A stretch of DNA of 64,000 bases from JAJXWB01 sp037044955 (GTDB lineage: Bacteria; Pseudomonadota; Alphaproteobacteria; Rhizobiales; Beijerinckiaceae): assembly GCA_037044955.1 (NCBI GenBank), contig JBAOHX010000003.1, forward strand, positions 62,001-126,000, read 5' to 3'. Positions 41,916 through 50,472 of the stretch are shown here, piece after piece; the stretch's first letter is position 1; each line of letters opens with the position of its first letter. The notes under the pieces were generated by a model that had not been told where the DNA came from, did not search any database, and was given only the letters and a program-made list of their open reading frames with translations. The position numbers were made by a program, and so were the translations under genes.

Positions 41916-43139
41916 CTACTCCGCCGCCAGCCTCGCCCGCGCGCGCAGCTTTTCCGTCTCGCTCTTCAACTGCCCGCAGGCCGCCAGAATGTCGCGGCCG
42001 CGCGGCGTGCGCACCGGGCTGGCATAGCCCGCGTTGAACACGATGTCGGAAAATTTCTCGATGCGTCCCCAGTCCGAGCATTCGTAAGGCGCGCCGGGCC
42101 AGGGATTGAACGGGATGAGATTGATCTTGGCGGGAATGCCCTTGAGCAGCCGCACCAGTTCGCGCGCGTCGGCGTCCGTGTCGTTCACGCCCTTGAGCAT
42201 CACATATTCGAAAGTGATGCGCCGCGCGTTCGAGGCGCCGGGATAGTCGCGGCAGGCCTGCAACAATTCGGCGATGTCGTATTTCTTGTTGAGCGGCACC
42301 AGTCTGTCGCGCAAATCGTCGCGCACCGCGTGCAGCGAGATCGCCAGCATCGCGCCGGAACGCTCGCCGAGCGAACCGATCTGCGGGACGACGCCGGAGG
42401 TCGACACGGTGATGCGCCGCTTCGACAGCGACAGGCCGTCGCCGTCCGACATGATGGCGAGCGCGTCGCAGACATTGTCGAGATTGTAGAGCGGCTCGCC
42501 CATGCCCATGAACACGACATTGGAGATCGCGCGCACGCCCTCGCCTGCCGGCACGATGCCGTCGTCGGGCGGCGTCAGGCCCGGAAAATCGCCGAGCTTT
42601 TCACGCGCCACGACGAGCTGCGCGACGATCTCCGGCGTCGTCAGGTTGCGCACCAGCTTCTGCGTGCCCGTGTGGCAGAAGGTGCAGGTGAGCGTGCAGC
42701 CGACCTGGCTCGACACGCACAGCGTGCCGCGATCGGCCTCGGGGATGTAGACGCACTCGATCTCCGCGGGAGATTCTCTGCGCATAGGCTGGTCCGAAAA
42801 GTCGGACAACTTTTCGGGCCTATGCGTCGGCGGCATCCGGATCAGCCATTTGCGCGTGCCGTCGGTGGAGACCTGCTCGCTCACCACCTCGGGCCGCGCC
42901 AGAGTGAAACGGTCCGCAAGTCTCGCGCGCAAGATCTTCGAGACGTTGAGCATCGCGTCGAAATCGCGCACGCCGTGGAAATAGATCCAGTTCCACAACT
43001 GGTTGACGCGCATGCGGATTTCGCGCTCGGGCAGGTCGAGCGCGCGCAAATGCTCGGCGAGTTGCGCGCGCGTCAGGCCCAGAAGCGAGGGCTTGGCCGA
43101 AGAGGTCTCCGGCGCCGGAATGGCGGAAGGGGCGGTCAT
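41916..43139 (-). CDS. rlmN: 23S rRNA (adenine2503-C2)-methyltransferase, with in-frame repeat insert
   Basis: RlmN methylates A2503 of 23S rRNA (and A37 of some tRNAs) by a radical SAM mechanism. The 407-residue protein has the cluster motif CTLTCTFCHTGTQ (CxxxCxxC, about residues 148-160), FMGMGEPLYNLDNV, SLHAVRDDLRDRLVPLNKKY and the C-terminal cysteine in RDILAACGQL. Between TRKWLIRMPP and PAEIECVYIPEAD it carries about 19 extra residues (THRPEKLSDFSDQPMRRES), which are encoded by a palindromic repeat and are absent from ordinary RlmN. AAGGGCGGCC precedes the ATG. The insert is in frame, so the protein may still work. Confidence 0.93.
   Translation of the reverse strand: MTAPSAIPAPETSSAKPSLLGLTRAQLAEHLRALDLPEREIRMRVNQLWNWIYFHGVRDFDAMLNVSKILRARLADRFTLARPEVVSEQVSTDGTRKWLIRMPPTHRPEKLSDFSDQPMRRESPAEIECVYIPEADRGTLCVSSQVGCTLTCTFCHTGTQKLVRNLTTPEIVAQLVVAREKLGDFPGLTPPDDGIVPAGEGVRAISNVVFMGMGEPLYNLDNVCDALAIMSDGDGLSLSKRRITVSTSGVVPQIGSLGERSGAMLAISLHAVRDDLRDRLVPLNKKYDIAELLQACRDYPGASNARRITFEYVMLKGVNDTDADARELVRLLKGIPAKINLIPFNPWPGAPYECSDWGRIEKFSDIVFNAGYASPVRTPRGRDILAACGQLKSETEKLRARARLAAE
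42781..42826. repeat. 46-base palindromic element inside rlmN
   Basis: CGCATAGG...CCTATGCG arms enclose GTCCGAAAAGTCGGAC and TTTTCGGG. On the opposite strand it aligns over its length with the element following phaR (16366-16410), including AAAAGTTG and GACTTTT blocks. It encodes most of the extra segment in RlmN. Confidence 0.75.
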
Positions 43140-43213
43140 GGCCGCCCTTTTACACCGAAACTCGTCAAAACTGCGAATTCGGACCGTGAACCTGAAGGCT
43201 CGCGGTCCGGAGA

Positions 43214-44539
43214 TCACATCCCGTTCGCCAGCCGCCACACGACTTCCGGCGTCGCCGGCATGTTCACATGCGTCACGCCGCGGTCGCGCAGCGCATCGAC
43301 CAGCGCGTTCACGACCGACGGCAGGCCGCCGGCGCAACCCGCTTCGCCGCAGCCTTTCGCGCCCAGCGGATTGGTCCTGGTGATCGTCGGGCGGTTGTGC
43401 ACGACGAAGGGCGGCGCCTCCATCGCGCGCGGCATGGCGTAGTCGGTGAAGGAGCCGGTGAGCAATTGTCCGTCCTCATCGAAGACGACGCGCTCGAGCA
43501 GCGCCTGGCCGATCGCCTGCATCACGCCGCCGTGGCCCTGTCCCTCGACGATCATCGGATTCACCACCGTGCCGAAATCGTTCATCAGCGTGTAGCGCAC
43601 GACCGCGACCATGCCGGTCTCCGGATCGACCTCGACCTCCGCGACATGGCAGCCGTTCGGATAGGCGGACGGCGAGGCCTTGTGCACGTGGCTGACGTCG
43701 AGCGTGGCAGGGCAATCCTCCGGCAGGCTCGTCGCCGTGCGCAGGCGCCTGGCGAGTTCGATCACGCCGATGGAACGGTCCGTGCCCGCCACCGAAAAGG
43801 CGCCGCGCGAAAACTCGATATCGGAGACGGCCGCTTCCAGCAGATGCGACGCCGCGCGCTTGCCGATCTCGATCACCTGCTCGCTCGCCGCATCATATTC
43901 GAACAGCGCGGCGCGCGGCTCCATCGCCGCCACCATCACCCTGTTGTCGACGATGCGCAGCCGCGCGACATGCTTTGCGCCGGCGATGATCGCTTGCGCC
44001 TTCGCCATGTCGCCGAGCGTATGGTCGAGCGCGATATTGTCGGGCACGTCATCGTAGACCTGCGGCGCGCCGGGCGCAGCGGCCGCGCGCGCGTCGACCG
44101 CGGCCGGCAGCGGCTCGACGTCGACGATCACGGCCTCGGCCGCCTCGCGCGCTTCGATCTCGCTCGCCGCGACGACGAGCGCCACGGGATCGCCGACATA
44201 GCGCGCCTTGGTCGTCGCGAAGAACATCGTGCCGTTGCCGCGCATCGGCGAGCCGTCGTCGCTCTTCAGCGGAAACGGGCTTTTGGCCGGCCTATAGCCG
44301 GCGAGATCAGCGCCCGTGTAGATCGCCAGCACGCCGGGCATGGCGCGGGCGTCGTCAACGTCTATCGACTTGATGATCCCGTGCGCGTGACGGCTGCGCA
44401 CCACCACGCCATGGGCCTGCCCTTCAACCGACACGTCGTCGGAATAGCGGCCCTTGCCCTGCACCAGCGCCGGATCTTCCGAGCGCCGCACGGGCTTGCC
44501 GATGGAAAATTCTGGAATATCGGTCACAGGCGCATTCAT
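43214..44539 (-). pseudogene. CoxL-like molybdopterin-binding dehydrogenase subunit with large internal deletion
   Basis: The 441-residue frame joins the N-terminal domain of a xanthine-dehydrogenase-family large subunit (GKPVRRSEDPALVQGKGRYS, YVGDPVALVVAAS, PMEPRAALFEYDAA equivalents) directly to its C-terminal end (EVEVDPETGMVAVVRYTLMN, MIVEGQGHGGVMQAIGQALL and GAKGCGEAGCAGGLPSVVNA). Family members are about 780 residues; the missing 330 or so include the GGGFG motif and the molybdenum-cofactor loop AYRGxGRPE, neither of which is seen. The join lies at about 43880-43890. The catalytic glutamate region (GEAGC) remains. No medium or small subunit is adjacent. The protein should not bind cofactor; the deletion is in frame, so an assembly collapse is also possible. 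Confidence 0.75.
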
Positions 44540-44705
44540 CAGCCGTCTCGCAGCGAGGCGGGCGTTACAGCCCGGCAATTGATGGATTTGCCGGGATTAT
44601 AGCGCTGCGGCCGCGGAGTTGAAGATTGCCCCGTTCATGGCAGGCCCGCACGACGATAGGCTCCGCGCCGGGGACCGGCGCGGAGGCGACCAAGACGCCC
44701 GGGTT

Positions 44706-46484
44706 TCAGCCGCCGGGCCGCTGCGGGCGCATATCCTCAGGCGAGACGCCCGCGACGACCACCGGCTTCTTCATGGCGTCGCGGCGGAAGGGTTCGCCGA
44801 GCTCCTGGTTGAGAACGATCTCGATGAAGGTCGTCACGCCGCTCTTCTGCTCCTCGCAGGATTTCGCGATGGCCTCGGTCAGTTGCGCCTGCGTCTTCGC
44901 CACCACGCCCTTCAGCCCGCAGGCTTCTGCGACCCGCGCGTAAGAAAGGTGCGGATCGAGTTCGGTGCCGACGAAATTGTCGTCGTACCACAGCGTCGAA
45001 TTGCGCTTCTCCGCGCCCCATTGATAGTTGCGGAAGACGACCATGGTGATGGCGGGCCATTCCTCGCGGCCGATCGACGACATTTCGCTCATGGAGATGC
45101 CGAAGGCGCCGTCGCCGGCAAAGCCGACCACCGGCGTGTCGGGATTGCCGATCTTGGCGCCGATGATCGAGGGAAAGCCGTAGCCGCAGGGGCCGAACAG
45201 GCCGGGCGCGAGATATTTGCGGCCCTTCTCGAAGGTCGGATAGGCGTTGCCGATGGCGCAATTGTTGCCGATGTCGGACGAGATGATCGCCTCGCGCGGC
45301 AGGCCGGCCTGAATGGCGCGCCACGCCTGTCGCGGCGACATGCGCTCGGGGTCGCGTTTTCGCGCGCGGTCGTTCCAGGTCGTGCCGGGATCGTCGTCCT
45401 CGTGATCCATGCCGGAGAGCTGCTGCAGCCACGCCGACTTGGTCGTGTGGATCAGCGCCTTGCGCTCGTCGCGCCCCTTGTCGCCCGCCGTCGCGGAGAG
45501 TTGCGCGAGAAGTTGCTGCGCCACCTGCTTGGCGTCGCCGCAGATCGCCACGCTCACCGGCTTGGTCAGGCCGATGCGGTCGGGATTGATGTCGACCTGA
45601 ATGATCTTGGCGTTCTTCGGCCAGTAGTCGACGCCATAGCCCGGCAGGGTCGAGAACGGATTGAGCCGCGTGCCGAGCGCGAGCACCACGTCGGCCTTGG
45701 CGATCAGTTCCATCGCCGCCTTCGAGCCGTTGTAGCCGAGCGGGCCGCAGGCCAGCGGATGCGAGCCGGGGAAGGAATCATTGTGCTGGTAGCCCGAGCA
45801 CACCGGCGCCGACAGCCGCTCGGCAAGCGCGGCGCAATCGGCAATGGCCTCGCCGATCACCACGCCCGCGCCCGAGAGGATGACGGGAAAGGCGGCCTCC
45901 GACAGCAGTTTCGCCGCTTCCGAAATCGCCCTGGCGCCGCCCGCGGGACGCTCGAATTCGATGGGGACAGGCAGATTGATGTCGATCACCTGCGTCCAGA
46001 AATCGCGCGGCACGTTGATCTGCGCCGGCGCGGAGAGACGATGCGCCTTGAGGATCACGCGGTTGAGCGTCTCGGCGATGCGCGAGGGATCGCGCACTTC
46101 TTCCTGGTAGCAGACGCAGTCGCGGAACATGGCCATCTGCTCGACTTCCTGGAAGCCGCCCTGCCCGATCGTCTTGTTGGCGGCCTGCGGCGTCACCAGC
46201 AGCATCGGCGTATGGTTCCAGTAGGCCGTCTTGATCGACGTGACGAAATTGGTGATGCCCGGCCCGTTCTGCGCGATGCACATCGCCATCTTGCCGGTCG
46301 TGCGCGTATAGCCGTCGGCGATCAGCGCGCCGTTGCCCTCGTGCGCGCAGTCCCAGAACGTGACGCCGGCCTTCGGAAAGAGATCGGAAATCGGCATGAA
46401 GGCCGAGCCGATGATGCCGAAGGCGTGTTCGATGCCGTGCATCTGCAGCACTTTCACGAAGGCTTCTTCGGTCGTCATTTTCAT
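44706..46484 (-). CDS. xsc: Sulfoacetaldehyde acetyltransferase
   Basis: Xsc is a thiamine diphosphate enzyme that cleaves sulfoacetaldehyde with phosphate to acetyl phosphate and sulfite. The 592-residue protein begins MKMTTEEAFVKVLQMHGIEH and continues SAFMPISDLFPKAG, DCAHEGNGALIADGYTR and QAANKTIGQGGFQEVEQMAM, which are characteristic of Xsc and differ from acetolactate synthases. The diphosphate-binding GDGAFGISMSEMSSIGREEW lies near residue 455. It is 73 bases downstream of an MFS permease gene on the same strand and next to a GMC dehydrogenase and class III aminotransferase, which supply sulfoacetaldehyde from isethionate and taurine. Confidence 0.95.
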   Translation of the reverse strand: MKMTTEEAFVKVLQMHGIEHAFGIIGSAFMPISDLFPKAGVTFWDCAHEGNGALIADGYTRTTGKMAMCIAQNGPGITNFVTSIKTAYWNHTPMLLVTPQAANKTIGQGGFQEVEQMAMFRDCVCYQEEVRDPSRIAETLNRVILKAHRLSAPAQINVPRDFWTQVIDINLPVPIEFERPAGGARAISEAAKLLSEAAFPVILSGAGVVIGEAIADCAALAERLSAPVCSGYQHNDSFPGSHPLACGPLGYNGSKAAMELIAKADVVLALGTRLNPFSTLPGYGVDYWPKNAKIIQVDINPDRIGLTKPVSVAICGDAKQVAQQLLAQLSATAGDKGRDERKALIHTTKSAWLQQLSGMDHEDDDPGTTWNDRARKRDPERMSPRQAWRAIQAGLPREAIISSDIGNNCAIGNAYPTFEKGRKYLAPGLFGPCGYGFPSIIGAKIGNPDTPVVGFAGDGAFGISMSEMSSIGREEWPAITMVVFRNYQWGAEKRNSTLWYDDNFVGTELDPHLSYARVAEACGLKGVVAKTQAQLTEAIAKSCEEQKSGVTTFIEIVLNQELGEPFRRDAMKKPVVVAGVSPEDMRPQRPGG

Positions 46485-46557
46485 CTGTCTGTCCTCGGTT
46501 CATGACGCCGCCGGCGCAAATGGCGCGCCGGCGGCAGATTGCATTCAGGATGCGTCC

Positions 46558-47844
46558 TCAACCCGCCTTGCGCTCGCGCGCGCCGATCGCCAGCGCGCAG
46601 ATCATGCTGACCAATGCGGCAAAGACAACATAGCCGACGAGATACCACGGTTGCTTGCCGTTCGCCTCGAGCAGGTAGGTCGCGATGATCGGCGTGATGC
46701 CGGACGCGAATATGCCCGAAAACTGGTAGACGAAGGAAATGCCGCTGTAGCGCACGCGCGGATCGAAAAGGTCGGCGAACAGCGCGGCCTCCGGCCCGTA
46801 GCAGATGGCGTAGATGATGCCGAACGCCACGATCATGGATGCGAAGATCAGCGCCGGATTGCCGGTCGCCATCAGCCAGAAGGCGGGATAGGCGCAGATC
46901 GCCAGCAGCGCGGAGCCGATGGCGTAGGTCTTCGGCCGTCCGAGCCTGTCGCTGAGCCGGCCGAAAACGGGGATGGCCACGACCATGACGAGCGCGGCGG
47001 CGGCGACCGCCCAGAGCGCGGTGGGACGGGCGACCTTCACCGGCGCCATCTGCGTCAGATAGGCGATGGAGAAGACGGCGAACACGTTGAAGAACACGCC
47101 GTCGATATAGCGCGCGCCCATGCCGAGCAGGATGCTGACGGGATAGCCCTTGATCATTTCGACGAACGGCATTTTCGCGACGGCGTTCTTCTCCTTCACC
47201 GCCTGGAATTCCGGCGTCTCGATGATCTTCAGCCTTATGTAGAGGCCGACCAGCACCAGCAGGATCGAGGCGATGAAGGCGACGCGCCAGCCCCAGGCCA
47301 GAAAGTCCGCATCCGGCAGCGAGGCCAGCAGCGCGACGACGCCGGAGGAGAGACACAGGCCGATGGCGAGACCGACCTGCGGCAGGCTCGCGTAATAGCC
47401 CTTCTGCTTCTCATCGGCGTATTCATAGGCCATCAGCACGGCGCCGCCCCATTCGCCGCCGAGGCCGATGCCCTGCAAGACGCGGAGCAGGACGAGCAGG
47501 ATCGGCGCCGCCATGCCGATCTGCTGGTACGTCGGCAGCAGGCCGATCAGCACCGTCGCCACGCCCATGATCAGCAGCGTCGCCACCAGCACGCTCTTGC
47601 GGCCGATGCGGTCGCCCAGATGTCCGAAGATCAGGCCGCCGAGCGGCCGCGCGACAAAGCCGATCGCGAATGTCGTGTAGGCGAGCAGCGTCGAGATGAA
47701 GGGGTCGTTCGCCGGAAAGTAGAGCTTGTTGAAGACGAGGCCCGCGACCGCGCCGTAGAGGAAGAAGTCGTACCATTCGATCGTCGCCCCGATGACCGAG
47801 GCCGCGACGACGCGCCTGACGTCGTCCTTGGTTGGTTGAGCCAT
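46558..47844 (-). CDS. MFS permease of the metabolite:H+ symporter type, candidate isethionate transporter
   Basis: A 428-residue twelve-span permease of the MHS family in the major facilitator superfamily. SVIGATIEWYDFFLYGAVAG, the loop GHLGDRIGRKSVLVATLLIM, QGIGLGGEWGGAVLMAYEYA and the second-half loop FGRLSDRLGRPKTYAIG are family marks. GGGAGGCGGAC precedes the ATG at 47844. It lies between xsc and the GMC dehydrogenase gene on the same strand. An MFS permease (IseU) accompanies xsc and a GMC isethionate dehydrogenase in Cupriavidus, so isethionate uptake is the leading inference; the substrate is not proven. Confidence 0.8.
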   Translation of the reverse strand: MAQPTKDDVRRVVAASVIGATIEWYDFFLYGAVAGLVFNKLYFPANDPFISTLLAYTTFAIGFVARPLGGLIFGHLGDRIGRKSVLVATLLIMGVATVLIGLLPTYQQIGMAAPILLVLLRVLQGIGLGGEWGGAVLMAYEYADEKQKGYYASLPQVGLAIGLCLSSGVVALLASLPDADFLAWGWRVAFIASILLVLVGLYIRLKIIETPEFQAVKEKNAVAKMPFVEMIKGYPVSILLGMGARYIDGVFFNVFAVFSIAYLTQMAPVKVARPTALWAVAAAALVMVVAIPVFGRLSDRLGRPKTYAIGSALLAICAYPAFWLMATGNPALIFASMIVAFGIIYAICYGPEAALFADLFDPRVRYSGISFVYQFSGIFASGITPIIATYLLEANGKQPWYLVGYVVFAALVSMICALAIGARERKAG

Positions 47845-47880
47845 GTCCGCCTCCCTTGCCCTTGTTGTATCCAACGGCGT

Positions 47881-49517
47881 TCAGCCGCCGGTCGCGTCGG
47901 CCAGGATCATCTCCGCCGCTTTCTCGCCGATCATGATCGCCGGCAGATTCGTGTTGCCCGAAACGAGGCGCGGCATGACCGAGCAATCGGCGGCCCACAG
48001 CCCATCCACGCCGCGCACTTTCAGGCGCGGGTCGACGACGGAATCCGCGTCGTCGCCCATGCGGCACGTGCCCGAGGGATGAAAGATCGTCGCGCCGTTT
48101 TCCCGCGCGAATTCCAGAATGTCGGCGTCGCTCCGCGTCGACGGTCCCGGCTTGATCTCCTCGGCGACGAGCGCTTTCAGCGGCTCCGTCCGCGCCAGCT
48201 CGCGCGCGAACGAAATGGCGCGCACGGCGCAGATGCGATCGTTTTCCGCATCGAGATAATTGGCGAAGATCTTTGGCGCTGCGAGAGGATCGCCGGACCC
48301 GAGCTCGACATGTCCGCGGCTATCCGGGCGCAACTGGCAGACCGACAGCGTGAAGCCCGAGAACGGGTGCGGCTTGGCGCCCGCCATGTCCGCGCTCAGC
48401 GTCGCAATGTGGAACTGAATGTCGGGCGTCTTCGATTGCGGCATGACGCGCGTGAAAAGCCCGCCCTGATTGATGCCGATGGCGAGAGGCCCGGTGCGTG
48501 AAAAAAACCACTGCGCGCCGATGCGGATGCGCCCGAACAGGCTGCGCAATTCGTCGTTGGTGGTGATCGGCTTCGTGGCGCGATAGATCAGGCGGAACTG
48601 CAGATGGTCCTGCAGGTTGCGCCCGACCTCGGCGCGATCGAGAACAACCGGCACGCCTTTCGCGCGCAGATGCTCCGCAGGTCCGATGCCCGACAGCATC
48701 AGCAATTGCGGCGTTTGCAGCGCGCCGGCGCACAGCACGACGCCGCGCCGTCGCGCCGCATGTCCGTATCGACGCCTCCGCGCCGAAAGCGCACGCCGAC
48801 CGCGCGGCCGTTCTCGAACACGACGCCCGTCGCCTGCGCGTCGGTGACGATCTCGAGATTTTGGCGCCCCCGCGCGGGCTTGAGATACGCCTTCGCCGCG
48901 CTCGTGCGAAAACCGTTGCGCGTCGTCAGCTGGTAATAGCCGACGCCTTCCTGACGCGCGCCGTTGAAATCGGCATTGCGCGGCACGCCGAGCTTTTCCG
49001 CGGCCGCGATCGTCGCTTCGATCAATTCGTGCTTTGCCGCGATCGAACTGACCGCGACCGGCCCATGCGCGCCGTGCAATTGATCGTCGGCGAAATCCGG
49101 ATTGCTTTCGATCCTGCGAAAATAGGGCAGCACATCGGCCCACGACCAGCCGCGCGCGCCGAGCTTTTCCCAATTGTCGTAATCTTCCGCCTGGCCGCGA
49201 ATGGCGATGAGCCCGTTGATCGAACTGGACCCGCCCAACACCTTGCCGCGCGGCCAGTAGATGCGGCGGTCGTGCATGTTCGGCTCGGGCTCGGTCGAGA
49301 AGGCCCAGTTGACCTTTTTGTCCCACATCGTCTTGCCGTAGCCGATCGGCAGATGAATCCAGGGATTCCAGTCGCGCGGGCCGGCCTCGAGCAGCGCGAC
49401 GCGAAAGCGGCCGTTTTCGGAGAGGCGGCTCGCGACCGCGCAACCGGACGACCCCGCGCCGACGACGATAAAGTCCGCGATCCCCTGCTGCGCGCCCAAT
49501 GTCGCCTCCGCTCGCAT
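47881..49517 (-). CDS. GMC flavoprotein dehydrogenase, candidate isethionate dehydrogenase; one-base frame break
   Basis: The joined protein (about 545 residues) is an FAD-dependent glucose-methanol-choline oxidoreductase. The N-terminal FAD motif is ADFIVVGAGSSGCAVASRLS, followed by WPRGKVLGGSSSINGLIAIR (GMC signature 1) and, after the frame break, VVLCAGALQTPQLLMLSGIG (signature 2), with the catalytic HPSGTCRMGDDADSVVDPRL near the end. The frame changes at about 48757, equal to one missing base. ATG at 49517 or 49556 are possible starts. In isethionate degraders such as Cupriavidus IseJ is this type of enzyme and oxidises isethionate to sulfoacetaldehyde; assignment here rests on neighbours. 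Confidence 0.75.
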
Positions 49518-49539
49518 CGGAAATGAGCCATCGTTCCGA

Positions 49540-49608
49540 ATTGCGGTCAACTTCATTTTGGAATATTTTCTTTCGTTGAACGGAATTGTTGCATTGCGAG
49601 CGACGAAG
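49540..49608. promoter_or_regulatory. Divergent promoter region between GMC dehydrogenase and IclR genes
   Basis: An AT-rich stretch (about 49553-49590) with TTGGAATATTTTC and GAACGGAATTG lies between the two divergent genes. TGGAATATTTTC resembles the imperfect palindrome TGGAA...TTCC bound by IclR proteins. Binding is inferred, not shown. Confidence 0.35.
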
Positions 49609-50460
49609 ATGCCGAATGGAATGAAGGCGCTGGCCACGCTGAAAAAAGGCGGCCGCCGTTCCGTCCGGCAGGCGTCGCGCGTCGACGACGATCAGCGCCG
49701 CGTGGCTGGCGCCAAGCAACGGCCGGCGACCGAACGCGCGCTTTCCCTCCTCGAAGCCGTCGCGACGGCGGGCCGTCCGGCCACGCTCAAAGAGCTCGAG
49801 GCCGCCTGTGGCCTTCCGTCCACGACCGCCTTTCGCCTCTGCGGTCGCCTGCAGGAACAGGGCTATCTGATGCGCGACGCCGATCCGCGGCGCTTCACGG
49901 TCGGCCCGCGCCTCATGCGTCTCGGGCTGGAAATCGTGCGCGCCGCGGGCCCGGCCAATGCGCGGCGCAACGTGCTGGCGGAACTGGTCGAAGCCATCGG
50001 CGAGACATGCAACCTCACATGCCCGTCGCGTGGCGAAGTCCTCTATCTCGACCGCGTCGAAACCAAATGGCCGCTGCGCATGGCGCTCGAACCCGGCTCG
50101 CGCGTGCCCATTCACTGCACGGCGAGCGGCAAGCTCTTCCTCGCGCATATGCCCGGGGCGCAGCGCGACCGCGTGCTGGCGGAAGCTCCGCTCGCGCGAC
50201 ATGCGCCGAACACCATCGTCACGACCAAGGCGCTGCTGCAGGATCTGAAGAAGATCGTTCGGCGCGGCTACAGCGCGGACAACGAGGAATTTCTCGCAGG
50301 GCTCGTCGCTGTCGCCGTGCCTGTCCACGACAACGACGGCCGCGTCGTCGCGGCTGTCGCCTGTCACGCCCCGGCGGCGCGCATGAGCCTGGCCAAGCTG
50401 CTGCAGAAAAGGCCGCTGCTCGAAGCCGCCGCCGCGCGCATGGCCGAAACCTTCGCCTGA
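49609..50460 (+). CDS. IclR family transcriptional regulator
   Basis: A 283-residue regulator with an N-terminal winged helix (TERALSLLEAVATAGRPATL, LEAACGLPSTTAFRLCGRLQ) and the IclR effector-binding domain (ETCNLTCPSRGEVLYLDRVE, RVPIHCTASGKLFLAHMPG, RRGYSADNEEFLAGLVAVAV). It is divergent from the GMC dehydrogenase gene and convergent with the aminotransferase gene. IseR of known isethionate clusters is also an IclR protein divergent from the degradation genes, so control of that pathway is likely. The start may be 49609 or 49621; an upstream ATG at 49558 is less likely. Confidence 0.85.
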   Translation: MPNGMKALATLKKGGRRSVRQASRVDDDQRRVAGAKQRPATERALSLLEAVATAGRPATLKELEAACGLPSTTAFRLCGRLQEQGYLMRDADPRRFTVGPRLMRLGLEIVRAAGPANARRNVLAELVEAIGETCNLTCPSRGEVLYLDRVETKWPLRMALEPGSRVPIHCTASGKLFLAHMPGAQRDRVLAEAPLARHAPNTIVTTKALLQDLKKIVRRGYSADNEEFLAGLVAVAVPVHDNDGRVVAAVACHAPAARMSLAKLLQKRPLLEAAAARMAETFA

Positions 50461-50472
50461 GCGCGACGCCTG

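Noticed and set aside
44706..46484. Acetolactate synthase large subunit as the identity of the thiamine diphosphate enzyme.
   Set aside because: The N-terminal segments (SAFMPISDLFPKAG, IGQGGFQEVEQMAM) are specific to Xsc, and no small regulatory subunit gene follows.
44619..46505. A plus-strand frame of about 630 codons opposite xsc.
   Set aside because: Arg-rich shadow of xsc without any motif; xsc on the minus strand is highly conserved.
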